Below, piece by piece: positions 24,486 to 36,231 of a stretch of 64,000 nucleotides of DNA. The DNA comes from Byssochlamys sp. IMV 00236 (lineage: Eukaryota; Ascomycota; Eurotiomycetes; Eurotiales; Thermoascaceae). Each line of letters opens with the position of its first letter. The stretch's first letter is position 1. The notes beneath the pieces are model-generated. The model made no database searches and was not told the origin of the DNA. It saw only the letters and a program-made list of their open reading frames with translations. Position numbers and translations under genes: made by a program. Where the stretch lies: positions 183,034-247,033 of the forward strand of contig MSJH02000504.1 in NCBI GenBank assembly GCA_001931875.2, read 5' to 3'.

Positions 24486-25860
24486 TTACCAAGGCGCCTT
24501 GAGGTCGACATGTCCATCGTCAGTCAGTACCTTCCCTCGATCCCACTCACGACCTTCTCCCTTCTTCGCCCATTTAAAGTCGTCAATGCTCTTCTCCCTT
24601 TCACCGTCACCAAGTCCAGAGAAAGCGGTGTTACCAGCCCACCTCTCAACCATACTATCACCAAACCCAGCTTCACGGAGACGCTCTGCACCTTTCTTCT
24701 TCCAGACAGCACGATCGCGCAGTGCTTCTAATGCCATATCCCAATCGTCTTCTTCGGTCATAAGACCTGCGACTGGGCGACGAGTGGATCGACTTGTGGG
24801 GCCCGCTTCTTCATCGTCGAGTTGAACATCCAGCGTCGGGTCGTAATTAGATGCAAAGTGCGCATCAATGTTGCTGGTGCCTGTTCTATATGCTCCTCTA
24901 CCTCGAGTGCGGATCGTAGGTTCTTTGTTTGAACCGGGAGGAAGAGGGCCAATAATGTCATCCAGTGGATCTGAATCATCGTCAGAAAGACGATCCTGAG
25001 TTGTAGACGTCGCCTTCTCAGGCTTGTCTCGCTGCGTTTCGGGCTTATCACCGGGGCGTGGTGAGAGCGATGACACCTTGTGTCGCTCTCGCGAGCTGTG
25101 GCGGCCTTCACGATCTCGAGACCTATACTTTTTGCGCCTTGAAGATTCGGGAGATCGCGAACGGGAACGAGAAGGAGACACGGAAGAACGTGAGGAGCGT
25201 TTATGGCGTCGATGGTAAGAGGATCGGCCATGTTCTCGTATGTGCCGTGAGGAGCGACTAGGAGACTGCGAAGGCTCTCTATGCCTTCGTGAACGGTGAC
25301 GCTCATCATCATCGTCCCGTCGCCGATGCCTCCTCGACGACCTATGATGGTCATCCTCATCGTCACTGTCCCGCCTCCTCCGATGTCTCCGCGAACGATC
25401 CTCCTCCGCCAGATCATCGTAATTCCTCGAGCGGCGAGAGCTTATCTCTTCATCCCGGTCTGTGACGCGCCTTCTCTTTGCTGCTCGCTCGCGGTCCTCA
25501 TCATGTCGGCGGGATCTACCTGACGATGACTTCTCAGCGCGCAATTTTCGCATTCTCTCTCTTGCCTCTTCTTCCTCCTTTCTCTTTAGCGCGGCATTGT
25601 GACTATCTGTATCCCTGAGAATATTTTTCAGGAAACGAGTATTTGGCTTCGGTGCTCCTGTCGTGGGTCTGAGTAATTGTTAGTAAATGCAAACACCATA
25701 GGGAGATCAGTGACAGGAGAAAATACCTTCGAGGCATATAAGCCTGCATCCCCAGGGCTGAATATTTGAGCGAGCTGTCACGCGCATCTTTCGCAAGCAG
25801 TTGTGCAACATAGTCATCGCTGTTCGTAGGGTCGTCGATTGCCTCTCCGAGAGGAGGCAT
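24486..25860 (-). CDS. RS/RD-rich nuclear protein, likely pre-mRNA processing
   Basis: Predicted 438-aa protein from two exons (intron 25669-25726). The ATG at 25860 gives a conserved-looking N-terminus: a DYVAQLLAKDAR segment, then SSLKYSALGMQAYMPRRP, then GAPKPNTRFLKNILRDTDSH and a charged helix. The middle ~200 residues are dominated by Arg, Ser, Asp and His, as in splicing proteins. The C-terminus is again ordered: DDWDMALEALRDRAVWKKKG, AERLREAGFGDSMVERW and DDFKWAKKGEGREWDRGK. I do not recognise a named family with certainty. The RS/RD content and conserved termini suggest a spliceosome-associated or other nuclear RNA protein (inference). Confidence 0.8.
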
Positions 25861-26192
25861 GGTGATAAGATAAATTGCTGGCGGGTAGGAACGGAGGAGG
25901 CTCGACGACAGGAATAGTCTATATGATGCGACTTCAAAGACACATGCGCAATGAGATATGACTATTCAAGAAATTCCATCTTACTAAAAGTTCTTTGTGA
26001 ATAAGAACGATAGTTGACGGCACCCACTAACCTCTCCAACTTCGGTGACTTCACCGCCGCAAACAGAACAAACACGCATTTGTTTACCTCCGCGGGGAGC
26101 AGGAATTGCGCTTGATATCGAAACCACACCTAACATATTATCTTGTCACGTCAGACCTTTAATGATCAGAAGGATTTTGAAGGCTTGACGAC
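25861..26192. promoter_or_regulatory. Divergent intergenic region between RS-rich gene and Sos7-like gene
   Basis: This 332-bp spacer lies between two genes transcribed away from each other. It must carry both promoters. No specific motif is claimed. Confidence 0.45.
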
Positions 26193-27257
26193 ATGGCGCC
26201 TATATCTCCGTCTAAAGCATTATCGAAATTGCAACAGCTCCAAAAAGAGCAGGGCGATCCGAAGAAACAGCTCGCCATTCTCCGCATCAGCGAATCGATT
26301 CTTGCAACAGATGACGTTCCAAAACCAACTCGCTCTCCATCCAAGCGCAGATCAGATGCATCTATCGATGCATTGGATACGCCTACGCCTTCTTCTTTGG
26401 AAGCGGATTTGACACATTATAAAGTGAGTTGTGGTTCATGTTTTGCTGGGCTTAGTTATGTGCAGGTCCGGTTTAATATGAATGAGAAACTGATAATAGG
26501 CTCTAGGAACTCTTCTCAAAACTCCGCTTCTCGTATATAGAGCAAGTCACCAAGGAAAAGTTTCTCCGTGCGATTGTAGGCGATCCGCCTCTGGTCGTTG
26601 GACACAATGAGAATGTTGAACTCGAGGCGCAGCTTGCGGAGGTGAAAGCAGAGCTCAAGCAGCGCAAGGAGGAAGTGAGAGTCATGGTTGAAGAGATGGA
26701 AAAGATGGGGAGAGATCTTGCGAGCCGTGAGTATTTTCCATTCCATTTTGGATGTCCCCATGTCGCAAAATCGATTCAACAACTGCGCTACCGCCGGGAA
26801 AAGAAATGTCTGCTGAACATTTCCATATCCAGGCTACAAGAATATCCAACTGCAGACGACACAACTTTCGACTCTCCCAGAATCAATTCAGAACCTTGAG
26901 TCCACCATCGCGACATTACGTGCGAAACAAATCACCACCACTGATGACGTCTCATCATCACAGAACCTTCCTCTGCCCGCCACTCTCGCATTACTTTCAG
27001 AACGTGAGGCAGAGTTAGCCGCCCTGAACCGACAGCTAGCTTCGCTACAGAACACGCTTCCGCGGAAGACAAGAGAGGCCGAAGCTATGGAGCGAGAGCT
27101 GGGGGTGTTGGAAAGGAAGAAGGGCGAAGCCGTGGCACAGGCCAAAGAAGCGCAAAGGAGGAAGCGCGAGGGCGAGAGTGACGGACTGGAAGAGATGGGA
27201 AGATGGTACAGGGGTACAGAAGAGAGTCTGAAACAATTGCTGGGTGTGGAAGGCTGA
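26193..27257 (+). CDS. Coiled-coil protein, Sos7-like kinetochore component
   Basis: Predicted 291-aa protein from exons 26193-26423, 26507-26726 and 26833-27257. The ATG at 26193 gives MAPISPSKALSKLQQLQKEQ. The block ELFSKLRFSYIEQVTKEKFL then AIVGDPPLVVGHNENVELE resembles the Sos7 kinetochore coiled-coil family as I remember it. The rest is almost all heptad-like helix: LEAQLAEVKAELKQRKEEV and, in exon 3, TREAEAMERELGVLERKKGE. Sos7 in fission yeast is a kinetochore protein that works with Mis12/Spc7. The family call rests on memory of the motif, so it is probable, not certain. Its 3' end faces RPS9, 267 bp away. Confidence 0.72.
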
Positions 27258-27524
27258 AATTGGTCTGCGCCGCGCTTTACGATTATAATGATGGCTACTG
27301 GGTTACGGCGTTAATAGGAATATGCTCAAGTTATGAAGCTACACAGCCTTGATTTATCGGAAATGGAGTATCCTGCAGCAGATCTGCTCAGAAAGGAAGC
27401 CAGCTTGATAGCTTGGATTGGTATTGACTTCGTAATCATACACCATGTGACGCTATGCAGCGATGGCCCTGAAATCCCATCCGAAAAAAAGAAATTGTCC
27501 GTAGACTTCCTAACTTTTATTGAT

Positions 27525-28460
27525 CTACTCCTCGTCCTCTTCACCCTCCTCGTCACCAGCACCCTCAGCGGCACGGGCCTTCTTGCGGCGAACACGGCCA
27601 GGGCGGCCACCACCGAAGGGAGAGGTGAGAGCGAAGTCAATGTGCTTCTGGGAGTCGAGGCGGACCATGTAAGAAGGAACGTTGACGATCTGCTTGCCGA
27701 CACTAGACGAAATGTGTCAGTATATATGAAGTGTCCTCAATATATCATGGTATGCGTACCGGATGTGGCGCTGCTTGATCAGGACACGGGCGTGGTGGAT
27801 AGACTTGGCGAGACCAAGCTTGTAGACGCAGGTCTGCAGACGGCGCTCCAAGAAGTCCTCGACCTTAAGGGCCAGGACGTAATCGAGCTTCATGCGAGAC
27901 TCATCGAGGACACCGACACGGACGAGACGGCGAATCAAGGCGTTACCCTCGAAGAGACGCTTGGGGTCCTTGTCGTCAAGAGTGAGCAGCTCACTAGGTA
28001 TCCACCGTTAGTACCTTTCCCGTATTTGAAGACCAATTCCCAGTCGCGACGCTATTCGAATCGCGCACGGGACCAATTCTCGAGACATACCGAGCAGCAC
28101 GACGGATCTTGGACAAGGTCAGCTGGACGCGCCAGACCTCACGCTTGTTGCGCAGACCGTACTCGCCGACGATCTTCAATTCCGAGTCACTATCGATAAG
28201 AAGTTAGGGCATTGGAACAACACGACATAAACAACAGCACGCTGCTGCTTAGTGGCCGGGAAGTACTAACAGACGAGCCGACTCGAAAGCTGCATGATAG
28301 TTAGCGAATATATTCAATTTCGATATCTTGTTCCAAATCAGGAATACTCACGTCTACGAGGGACCTTGTAGGTCTTGGAGTAGGATCGCCTGTGTAACGC
28401 ATTTTTATTAGAATTGCTTTCGCTGCGCGCTTCTCATGTGTCGTATACTCACGGGGCCAT
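27525..28460 (-). CDS. RPS9: 40S ribosomal protein S9 (uS4)
   Basis: Structural protein of the small cytosolic ribosomal subunit. Several short introns split it. The first follows only eight bases (ATGGCCCC), after which splicing gives [16 protein letters not shown]. Later exons give [52 protein letters not shown] and [20 protein letters not shown], followed by LIKQRHIR. The S4 RNA-binding region is complete. The end is the acidic EEGEEDEE tail with stop at 27525-27527. Expected length is about 190 aa, usual for the family. It is divergently paired with RPL21. Confidence 0.97.
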
Positions 28461-28738
28461 GGCTGCTGGGCTGCGGTTCCTGGTTGTCGAGGGTTGAAGA
28501 TAGAACGAACTTCACGAATTTCAGAAGTTTGAAGTCTAAGAGCGGGTGAGTTGAGGCTGGCGCTAAGCGAGCGACGGCGCAGTCTGAATGGGGGCTAGTG
28601 CAAGGGTTAGCCCTGAGGCGGCCGAAAGTTGCGCACTAACTCTCCCGCGACCGACGAGCATCGTCAAAGTGCGGCAGAGAGAGGCACTTCTTCGTTGTCG
28701 ACAACGCTTCATCACACCAGCACCATAACACCGCCGAG
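28461..28738. promoter_or_regulatory. Shared divergent promoter of RPS9 and RPL21
   Basis: This 278-bp spacer lies between the two ATGs. It contains AGGGTTAGCCCT at 28603-28614 and AGGGTTG at 28490-28496; the AGGGTT core resembles telobox-type sites known from fungal ribosomal-protein promoters. The positions are seen; the role is inference. Confidence 0.5.
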
Positions 28739-29455
28739 ATGGGTCACTCTCACGGTTTGAGAAAGGGCACGCGGGTATGTTGTCGAAATAACTGTCAATG
28801 CGAAAAAATTGCGATTCGATCGGTACGCTGACTGTCGAATTACAGTATGCCTTCTCGCGCGGCTTCAAGAACCACGGCGTCATCCCTCTGTCCACCTACC
28901 TGAAGCAATACCGGTACGAATTCAATGGAAAATAAAGGATATGTGTTACAGAAATCTGATAATTTGATAGGGTTGGTGACATTGTGGACATCAAGGTCAA
29001 TGGTGCCGTCCAGAAGGGGTCAGTATATTCTTCCCGATCGCTGGATTGAAATGGTCATTTGGCAGTCGTCGACACTGCGATCAGTCGAAATCTCGAAGGA
29101 ACCCTTGGCTGAGAATTTTTGCAGTATGCCCTACAAGGTCTACCACGGTAAGACCGGTGTCGTGTACAACGTTACCAAGTCCGCCGTTGGTGTCATCATC
29201 TACAAGCGTGTCGGCAACCGCTACCTCGAGAAGCGTATCAACGTCCGCATCGAGCACGTTTCTCACTCCCGCTCTCGTGAGGAGTTCATCCACCGTGTCA
29301 AGGAGAACGCCATCAAGAAGCGCCAGGCCAAGGAGCAGGGTATTCACCTGCACCTGAAGCGCCAGCCCGTCATGCCCCGCGACGCCCACGTTGTCAGCTC
29401 CGAGAGCAACTTCCCCGAGACTATCACCCCCATCCCCTACGACACCCACATCTAA
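28739..29455 (+). CDS. RPL21: 60S ribosomal protein L21 (eL21)
   Basis: Structural protein of the large cytosolic ribosomal subunit. The exons are 28739-28774, 28846-28913, 28971-29018 and 29125-29455, giving 160 aa, the same length as the yeast protein. The sequence begins MGHSHGLRKGTR, continues YAFSRGFKNHGVIPLSTYLK and VGDIVDIKVNGAVQKGMPYK, and ends TITPIPYDTHI. All family blocks are present. Codon use in the last exon is strongly biased toward C-ending codons, as expected for a highly expressed fungal gene. Confidence 0.97.
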
Positions 29456-30698
29456 AGGATCGGTATTCGGACGATGCGGTTGTTTGGTGTTTTCTGGGTT
29501 TACCGTGAAAGGATGGACTTTGCATGCTATGAAGCAAAATGGTCGGGGAACTTCTGGCACCCTATAGCCTGTGCATAGATTCCCCTAAATGAGAAAAAAG
29601 AATATATCCTCGAGGTTTTCAAAAGCACCCGCGTTCCATATCTCATCTCTTCTTCCGCCAGTTTCCGCCGGTCTTCGGTCTTCCCTGGCTCTTGCAGATT
29701 TTGCGACGACACATGGAAGCGCCTACTCCATCTAGACCCTGTTTCATTGTCCTACTCTGCCACTACTGGTGGTTCGGGAGCACTATAGCAATGCAGCAGT
29801 GAATATAATAGACACTTCCATCCTTTATGGATATCTTGCCCACTACACTTGCCAGGATACGCCCACGGTCTCAAGTGAGGTCACCAAGCACTGGCCACGC
29901 CGTTCACGGTCTATCATAAAAATGTTTTCCATATCAGTAATGTTCGACTCTGCAGCCACATTTGGTGGTTTCTAAGTAATAAAGAGGAGAGCTTGGTCCA
30001 AAAGATACAATTCGTATCCGGAGTAGATGGAACAAACGCAGCCCGGAGTACCAGTCTCTTCCTTCTTGGATCCAGACATTCTCACGCAAAATAGACGCTG
30101 CTATAATGCAATTGCTATGCAAGTACCACATCCTCAAGTATGGTCTTCTCAGCTAGTTTTCTCTGCTGGTCCAAGTTTAGACAGTGCCCTCTATGTACGA
30201 GCAATTGGAGTCTGGATTCATGGCCTTTGCACGGGGTGCAGGATGGCGCCAGCAGGATTCTTCAGTCATGCTGGAGCTACTAGCAACCACTTCAACCTTG
30301 TATACATTTCTACCGACTTCATCTCTCAGCAATTCATCTCAATCAGTTCTGTCTTCAAGGCGGTCGACAGTGGATCAAGCAGCCGCCGGCTAAGCTCCGT
30401 CCGATTGGCTGTGCAGATTTGCAATCGGGGAAGGCAAAGAGGACCGAACTCCGCGAAAAAAAGTTACCAGCGCGGTCAAGAGAGCTGGCCCGACACTTTT
30501 GCCTCCGTTGCAACAAAAGACTTTCTACACTTTCTTATTGTTGTCTTTTAAGACATTGTACATTTAGCTATATCATCTAGGAGAGTCCATGTTATAATAT
30601 CGTCATCTTGGCCTTCGAAACCTGATCCACCGCCGTCAGTCTGATGCGTATCTCGCTACTCGACAGCTAGAGTAAATTACTTGACTCCGACCGTGCCT
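29456..30698. other. Intergenic
   Basis: This is 1.2 kb between RPL21 and the carrier gene. A plus-strand frame at 30193-30393 begins with ATG but has no motif or homology that I recognise, so it is not called. Confidence 0.45.
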
Positions 30699-32003
30699 AT
30701 GACATACCCGACAACTTCTCACGCCAGCTCTGCGCAGGCGCATCTGGGTGGTGAGAAATATGCTGATTTGCAACCAAATGTTATTCCACAGTCCAGAGAG
30801 ATGGGGGATGTGGTGCCAGAGTCATCGCTACCTTCAGTCCAGGATGCGGAGAGCAAGCCCACAGCTAAGCCATTTGCGCATTTCGTCGCTGGAGGGTATG
30901 TTGGGAGGATTCGTTTCGCTATTCATCCTCTCTGATACTGATTGCCATGCAGAGTTGGTGGTATGACTGCCGCAACCCTCACGTCGCCGCTCGATGTCCT
31001 CAAAACCCGTCTTCAATCAGACTTTTATCAATCACAATTACGAGCCCTCCGCGAAGCACACCCACTTCCCAAGGCAGGCTCACCGCTAGTTACACTTCCA
31101 CGCATTGCCTTGCTCCATTTCAGCGAGACCTTCCAGATTCTGCGCTCGATACACGTCCATGAAGGGTGGCGCGCTCTGTTTAAGGGCCTGGGGCCTAACT
31201 TGATCGGCGTCGTCCCCGCGCGTGCTATCAACTTCTATGTTTATGGAAACGGAAAGCGTATACTGAGTGACTATTTCGGCTACGCTGGTGCGAAGGAGAC
31301 TCCATGGGGTGTCCACCTGGCATCGGCCGCGATGGCGGGGATTGCGACAGGAACGGCCACAAATCCAATTTGGCTTGTCAAGACGCGACTGCAGCTAGAC
31401 AAGTCGAATGCGGAGCATGGAAGAGGCCGCCAGTATAAGAACAGTTGGGACTGCATCAAGCAGACTGTGCGGCAGGAAGGAATTCGGGGTCTATACAAAG
31501 GTCTTTCAGCTTCGTATCTTGGTGTTACGGAGTCGTCCGTCCAATGGGTCATGTACGAACAAGGGAAGATGTTCTTCGCCCGCCGCCAAGCGGCCAAGGA
31601 GGCTGACCCAGCGCATGTCCACAGTTTCTGGGATGATGTTGAGCTATGGGGTGGAAGGATCACGGCCGCTGGTCTGGCAAAACTGATAGCCGCAGCTGCC
31701 ACGTACCCGCATGAAGTCGTGCGTACACGACTGAGGCAAGCTCCCACCGTCTCAGTTGGAGATGGTCAGGTCCAGATGAAATACACCGGGCTTGTTCAAT
31801 GCTTCAAGCTTGTGTGGAAGGAAGAGGGCATGGCAGGATTGTACGGTGGTCTTACGCCTCACCTTCTGCGTGTTGTTCCTTCTGCTGCTATCATGTTTGG
31901 AATGTAAGTGCAATCCAACGCATCCTGCAATAACCTAAAACCAGATAGCTAACTACGTCCCAGGTACGAGGCAATCTTACGTCTCATGGGGGCCACTTCA
32001 TAA
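30699..32003 (+). CDS. Mitochondrial pyrimidine-nucleotide carrier (Rim2-like)
   Basis: Inner-membrane solute carrier. Predicted 395 aa from three exons with introns 30896-30952 and 31904-31963. The ATG at 30699 is the first in frame; the frame upstream opens only at a TTG. Three mitochondrial-carrier repeats are clear, each with its signature: SPLDVLKTRLQ, NPIWLVKTRLQ and YPHEVVRTRLR. The NPIW variant and the GLGPNLIGVVPARAINFYVY segment fit the Rim2/SLC25A33-36 group, which exchanges pyrimidine nucleotides across the inner membrane for mitochondrial DNA and RNA synthesis. A disordered N-terminal ~55 residues precede the first helix (FAHFVAGGVGGMTAATLTSP). The gene looks intact. Confidence 0.92.
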
Positions 32004-33173
32004 GCCAGAGAGCTGGCTTAGGTTTTGCTACCTCCCTCCTCATCTGTATAATACGACCCCCTCTCTTCTCTACCCATAGATTCTATTGCTCAGGGGTGGG
32101 GTGGTCGACACTTAGCCCTTTTCTAGCCTTGTTTTTCAAGAGGACTGATCGCATTGCCGGCGCATAATGTGGGTTAGCTTTGCTTTGGTCATGTTGCAGC
32201 CTGAAGTGCTGTTTTCTTAAGTCACTGATGTTTCGACACGTCCGCCCATGTAATATAAAGAGGAAATTTGGATGATACAACTCGAAGCAAGGCGTCTCAT
32301 GTAATAAAAGGAAGTTAACTGGTTGTTAGCAAGGAAAATTAAAGTAACTACATTATTATTACCATCTTATTTCCAGGGTGTAGATATCAGGCCGCGTAAC
32401 GCTTACTTGGAGGATTGATTTCATGCTACACACCACGTGTAGCAGCACTGTAGTGTGCAAACTAGGAGAAACGGTGTGTCTCCAAGGTCTCTTAGAATCC
32501 AAACAGGCTTTTAACAGGCTGCGAACGCCCCGCAGAATAGCTGGAAATTATATCCATTGGGGAGCGGGAGCTTTTAAGATTGGCATGAGATATGTATATC
32601 AACGGCGGCCTGAGCACTAATAGTGTCAGTTTGCCAAGTCCTAGGATTACAAAAGCAGAAATGGAAGCTAGGTATGTGATTGGGATATGTCTTCTTGGTT
32701 CCTTGACTACCTGAAACTATCGAAATCTATATAGCTTGTTCATGTTCCAAGAAGTAAGTTACAAAGAGCTCGAACGGTGCCTCCGACAATGTGTCATACT
32801 CTAGTATTCCGGATGCGGAACCCTCTCTTTAACGCGCATGGTTCAGAGGGGTGGCTGCTAGTTGATTACCTGACAACGATTACCCATATCCTCTTATTCA
32901 AAATAGTCGAGGCGTGTGGCGCTGGACTTGTGCACAGTACAGCGGGCTAAGCGTTGACAAGATCAAAAAGCTAGTCTGTTAATTGCTACTGTAGGAATTA
33001 CAAAGGCGACGGAAATTATCCTGACAAAATGAAATGTTTCAATATTTGCTACAGGAGAATCGAGTGGTATATAAGCATTAATTTTTTCCAAACAAACGAC
33101 CCGATCATATATCTCCCACGCAGCTTTTATACCCGTTCCCATTTCAGTTCTTCTGAACCTATTATTCAGGCAC
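32004..33173. other. Intergenic
   Basis: This 1.2 kb region has only short, motif-free frames and no gene is supported. Confidence 0.5.
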
Positions 33174-33455
33174 TTATTTGCAGACACCCTGGGCCTGGTT
33201 GGGCTCTTGCTGTTAATCGATAAACGTTAGTTAATACATTCAGAACACCTTTGTTTGGACCGGAAATACATACAATGCAGAGTCCAGACTGGCAGATACC
33301 CATGCTTCCGTCCTTCTTGCAGGGCTGGCCGGAGGCAATCTGAATATTCGAGTTAGTCTAGAGCTTATGAGAAGTGAATAGAGGTCATATCGAACCGTGT
33401 TCTGAGCGGCAGCAGCGCCGATGAGGGCAAGAGCAGCGAGGAAGGAGAAACGCAT
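33174..33455 (-). CDS. Small secreted four-cysteine peptide
   Basis: Predicted 53-aa protein from three exons: 33396-33455, 33274-33339 and 33174-33209. Both introns sit between codons. The ATG at 33455 opens a textbook signal peptide, MRFSFLAALALIGAAAAQ, probably cleaved near residue 18-20. The remaining ~35 residues hold four cysteines spaced C-x8-C-x4-C-x10-C (GQPCKKDGSMGICQSGLC, then a Gln/Pro-rich loop, then GVCK at the end), enough for two disulphides. I do not recognise the family. Small secreted cysteine peptides in fungi include antifungal proteins, effectors and cell-wall-binding peptides, but nothing in the sequence chooses among them. The unspliced frame gives a different, non-cysteine tail, so splicing matters for the call. 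Confidence 0.75.
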
Positions 33456-36025
33456 TTTGGCGGGAGACGTCGTGTGGATTTCTTGAGGACGTTGAGAGTA
33501 TAGATAGAAGGATGTGTTTGATTCTTCTGAGAGTACTGTAGAACTTGTAGGATTCGAAGGGGTATTTATATGTTTCTTCTGGCAAGCTTACCCGAGGATG
33601 ACCTGAATCTCTTAGACATTAAACCCTTCCCCCTGTTCCAGTTAATTATAGCAATTGACGTAGATCATTCACAGACAGGGCAAGACGTTTCGGAGAGTTT
33701 CTGCCCCGGCATCGTGTTATACTCTACAGAGTAGGACAGCTAACTAACTTATGATGCGGATGGACCTTGCTAACCAGTGTATACTACGGGGTAGTGGATC
33801 CGGGGGCACTTGCTTTCAACGAACCATATTAACTAGTTTAGGATGGACCCTGGGCCGTCCGATGGAATAAACGATTCGAAGCACTTGATTACTCCAATAG
33901 AATGTTATACAGATTAGTCTACGGGGTACGTGTGACTCGATCTCTGGTGCTTTGACCGTGCCTGATTCCTTGATCCTCGTTGGAAAGCTTTCCTTGTCAA
34001 CCTCTCCACCGTTCCTGGCAGAGACACACGCGTACAGTCGATCCACACCGCATGATAGTTACTGCCGATCTTTCGTAGTCGATGCTGATCTTTATAACTT
34101 CGCTTCTCTCAACCTTCTAGAATACACTACTCTATGCAAGTGTAGTGCTGCTATTGGAATAATATACAGAGTGCAGGAAAGTAAAGACTTGTGGTTATAT
34201 AGATTGAATAAAGTTAGTAGGTAGAGACAGATGCCGGCCGTAAGTAGTAGGCTAGCATGTAAGTATCGCTGCTGTGACACTTTTGCGGCGCAACGGCTTA
34301 CAGTACGGAGTAGAGTCTGCAGATAAAGCGCTTTGATTATTAGTTTACGCCGCATGTCCTCTACACAAAAAGTAAAGTACTAACTATCTATCTAGCAAAA
34401 AAAGAAACCGCTCATCAATTCAAGTTCTAGAAATTCAGACCGTCTCCGGAAGGATACGGAGTGGGCCATTCTGAGATCTACGCTATCAAGACAGTGCCCC
34501 ATGGAGCAAAACTCAAAGAAATCTGACCTGCCAGGAACCACATAAACAAACTGGCCAAGACGATGTCTGTCCATACTCCGACTCCACAGCCAACTGTCTT
34601 GGAAACCTCTCTCGGGTTGTTTCTCCACAACCCGTTCTCCCCTGGTCTGAATGGCGTCTGTTGATGCCTGGGGGTTACGAGTACACTTGGGTCCAGCCGT
34701 CGGTAGTTGCGTCGAGCAAGGTAGTCTACAGTTTAGATTTGGATCTTCCCAAAAGTAGATCCGGCTCGAGTCGAAGCGGAATTAATCGTTATCCTCCTTG
34801 ATACGCTGGTTTCTATATTCTGACTGTACAGTGCTTTTTTTTCAACCCATAGACTCGATTACGGAATAATTAAAGAAAGATTCCTTACCGCAGAGTATGA
34901 CAAGCCAACGTTTGTGAGACAGGGCACAAAGAGTAGCTACGCCACTGCTGGAAAAGTATATGGAACCGAGAGAGACAAGGGCAGAACGTGGAGCAGCCCC
35001 AGAATCAAATGGGGCAGCCGTGTGGAGTAAAAGCTCCATCGTAGCCGAAGGTATCCGATTCCGGTCGGTCCGTAGGCGGTGTTGATCTGGATGATTAGTA
35101 TCATCTGGCTAATTTTAGACAACTATCCTGAGATTGTGACAAAGATAAATATGTGAAGTCCCCTTCGTCGCAATGATAGACGAGTCATTATTTGATGGGA
35201 AGTACAGTTTATGCCCATACGTCAGTTGCTCTGCTCTCAATCTGAAAAGTGCAAAAGTACAGAAGTTTTCTGTTTGCCACGCAAGGGAATGTGATAGATA
35301 CACTGCCAGCACAAGTAGCCGACAACGAGGAACAGTGCAGGGGCATCATGGTTTCTCTCGGAACATTGGGGAGTGGATGAGGATATTATCATTCTAGGCA
35401 GCCACGTAGTTGCTCTAGAATGTTGTATCTGGTAGATGCAATGGTGGCAGTCAACTTGAAAAGAGCAGTGGGTGTTCCTATCCTGTTGACTGGTATCGCA
35501 GAGAGGAAAAAAGGACGGTTGGGAAGACTCCACTGAAAGGAATGTGAAAGAGGATAAAAGAAACGAAATGTGTAACTTCAAGAAATACTGGAGATCGAGT
35601 ATCTGAGTACAAAGAACCGGAAGAATCTTCATAATGGAGGTGGGTTAGGGATTCGTTAGTCCATGGGACCATGGAGGGGAAAGGCAACAGTTTGAAGAAG
35701 ATCGGCCAGTAAATCGAGAAAATCAGGACGAAGAAATGTGGGAGAGAAGAGCAGACACAAGACACAGTGAGGATTCGGAAGACTCTCAAAGGGTGCCCCA
35801 AATTCTGAAGGATAAATCCTAGCAACGATATAATCATATATTGACATTTTATAGAACTTCAGGGAGCAGCAGTTTCGGTTGCGTTGCGAATATGATGAGC
35901 TCAAATCCAACATGGAGCAACTGGTGATGTGACGCTAACAATTTGCTTGTTAAGAATGCAGCTGCGAAAAACGAACAACATCACAGCGGCAAGTATAAGC
36001 GACATAGTCGACTGCGTTTGGATTA
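33456..36025. other. Gene-poor interval
   Basis: About 2.6 kb upstream of the small secreted peptide gene. Minus-strand frames between 34842 and 35913 are short, hydrophobic by chance and lack motifs or matching introns. No gene is supported. Confidence 0.45.
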
Positions 36026-36231
36026 TTAGTTGACGGGAGTCGCGGTCTTTGCTGAGAGCTCGCCTCCTACGTCTGTGTGAGCAACATCCGAACGGGGAGG
36101 TTGCAGTAAGTTCTCTTCGTTGAGTTTAAGCACTTCTCCGGCGAGGCGAGAAACCGCGGTGACTGGGATGAGGTCGTGAAGATGGCTAGCAATCTGGAAA
36201 AAGGTTTCGGTCTCGTCGAAGGTTTTCCTAG
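36026..36231 (-). pseudogene. Possible terminal exon or gene relic
   Basis: An open stretch of about 68 codons ends at the TAA at 36026-36028. It has protein-like composition: KTFDETETFFQIASHLHDL, then IPVTAVSRLAGEVLKLNEEN, then an acidic/Pro tail. A possible 3' splice site (ttgcag) lies just before it at 36231. Directly upstream, in a different frame, is a second coding-looking piece (VEFFDHHIVIFFSDLLQ, about 36240-36292), with a TAA in that frame just before it. This could be an exon of a spliced gene that I could not assemble, or a gene broken by a frameshift. No family was recognised. Its 5' side would reach toward the APH-like gene's promoter. Confidence 0.3.

Noticed and set aside
27333..28199. 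Long plus-strand frame of 288 codons
   Set aside because: It lies antisense to RPS9 and is a shadow of a highly biased gene.
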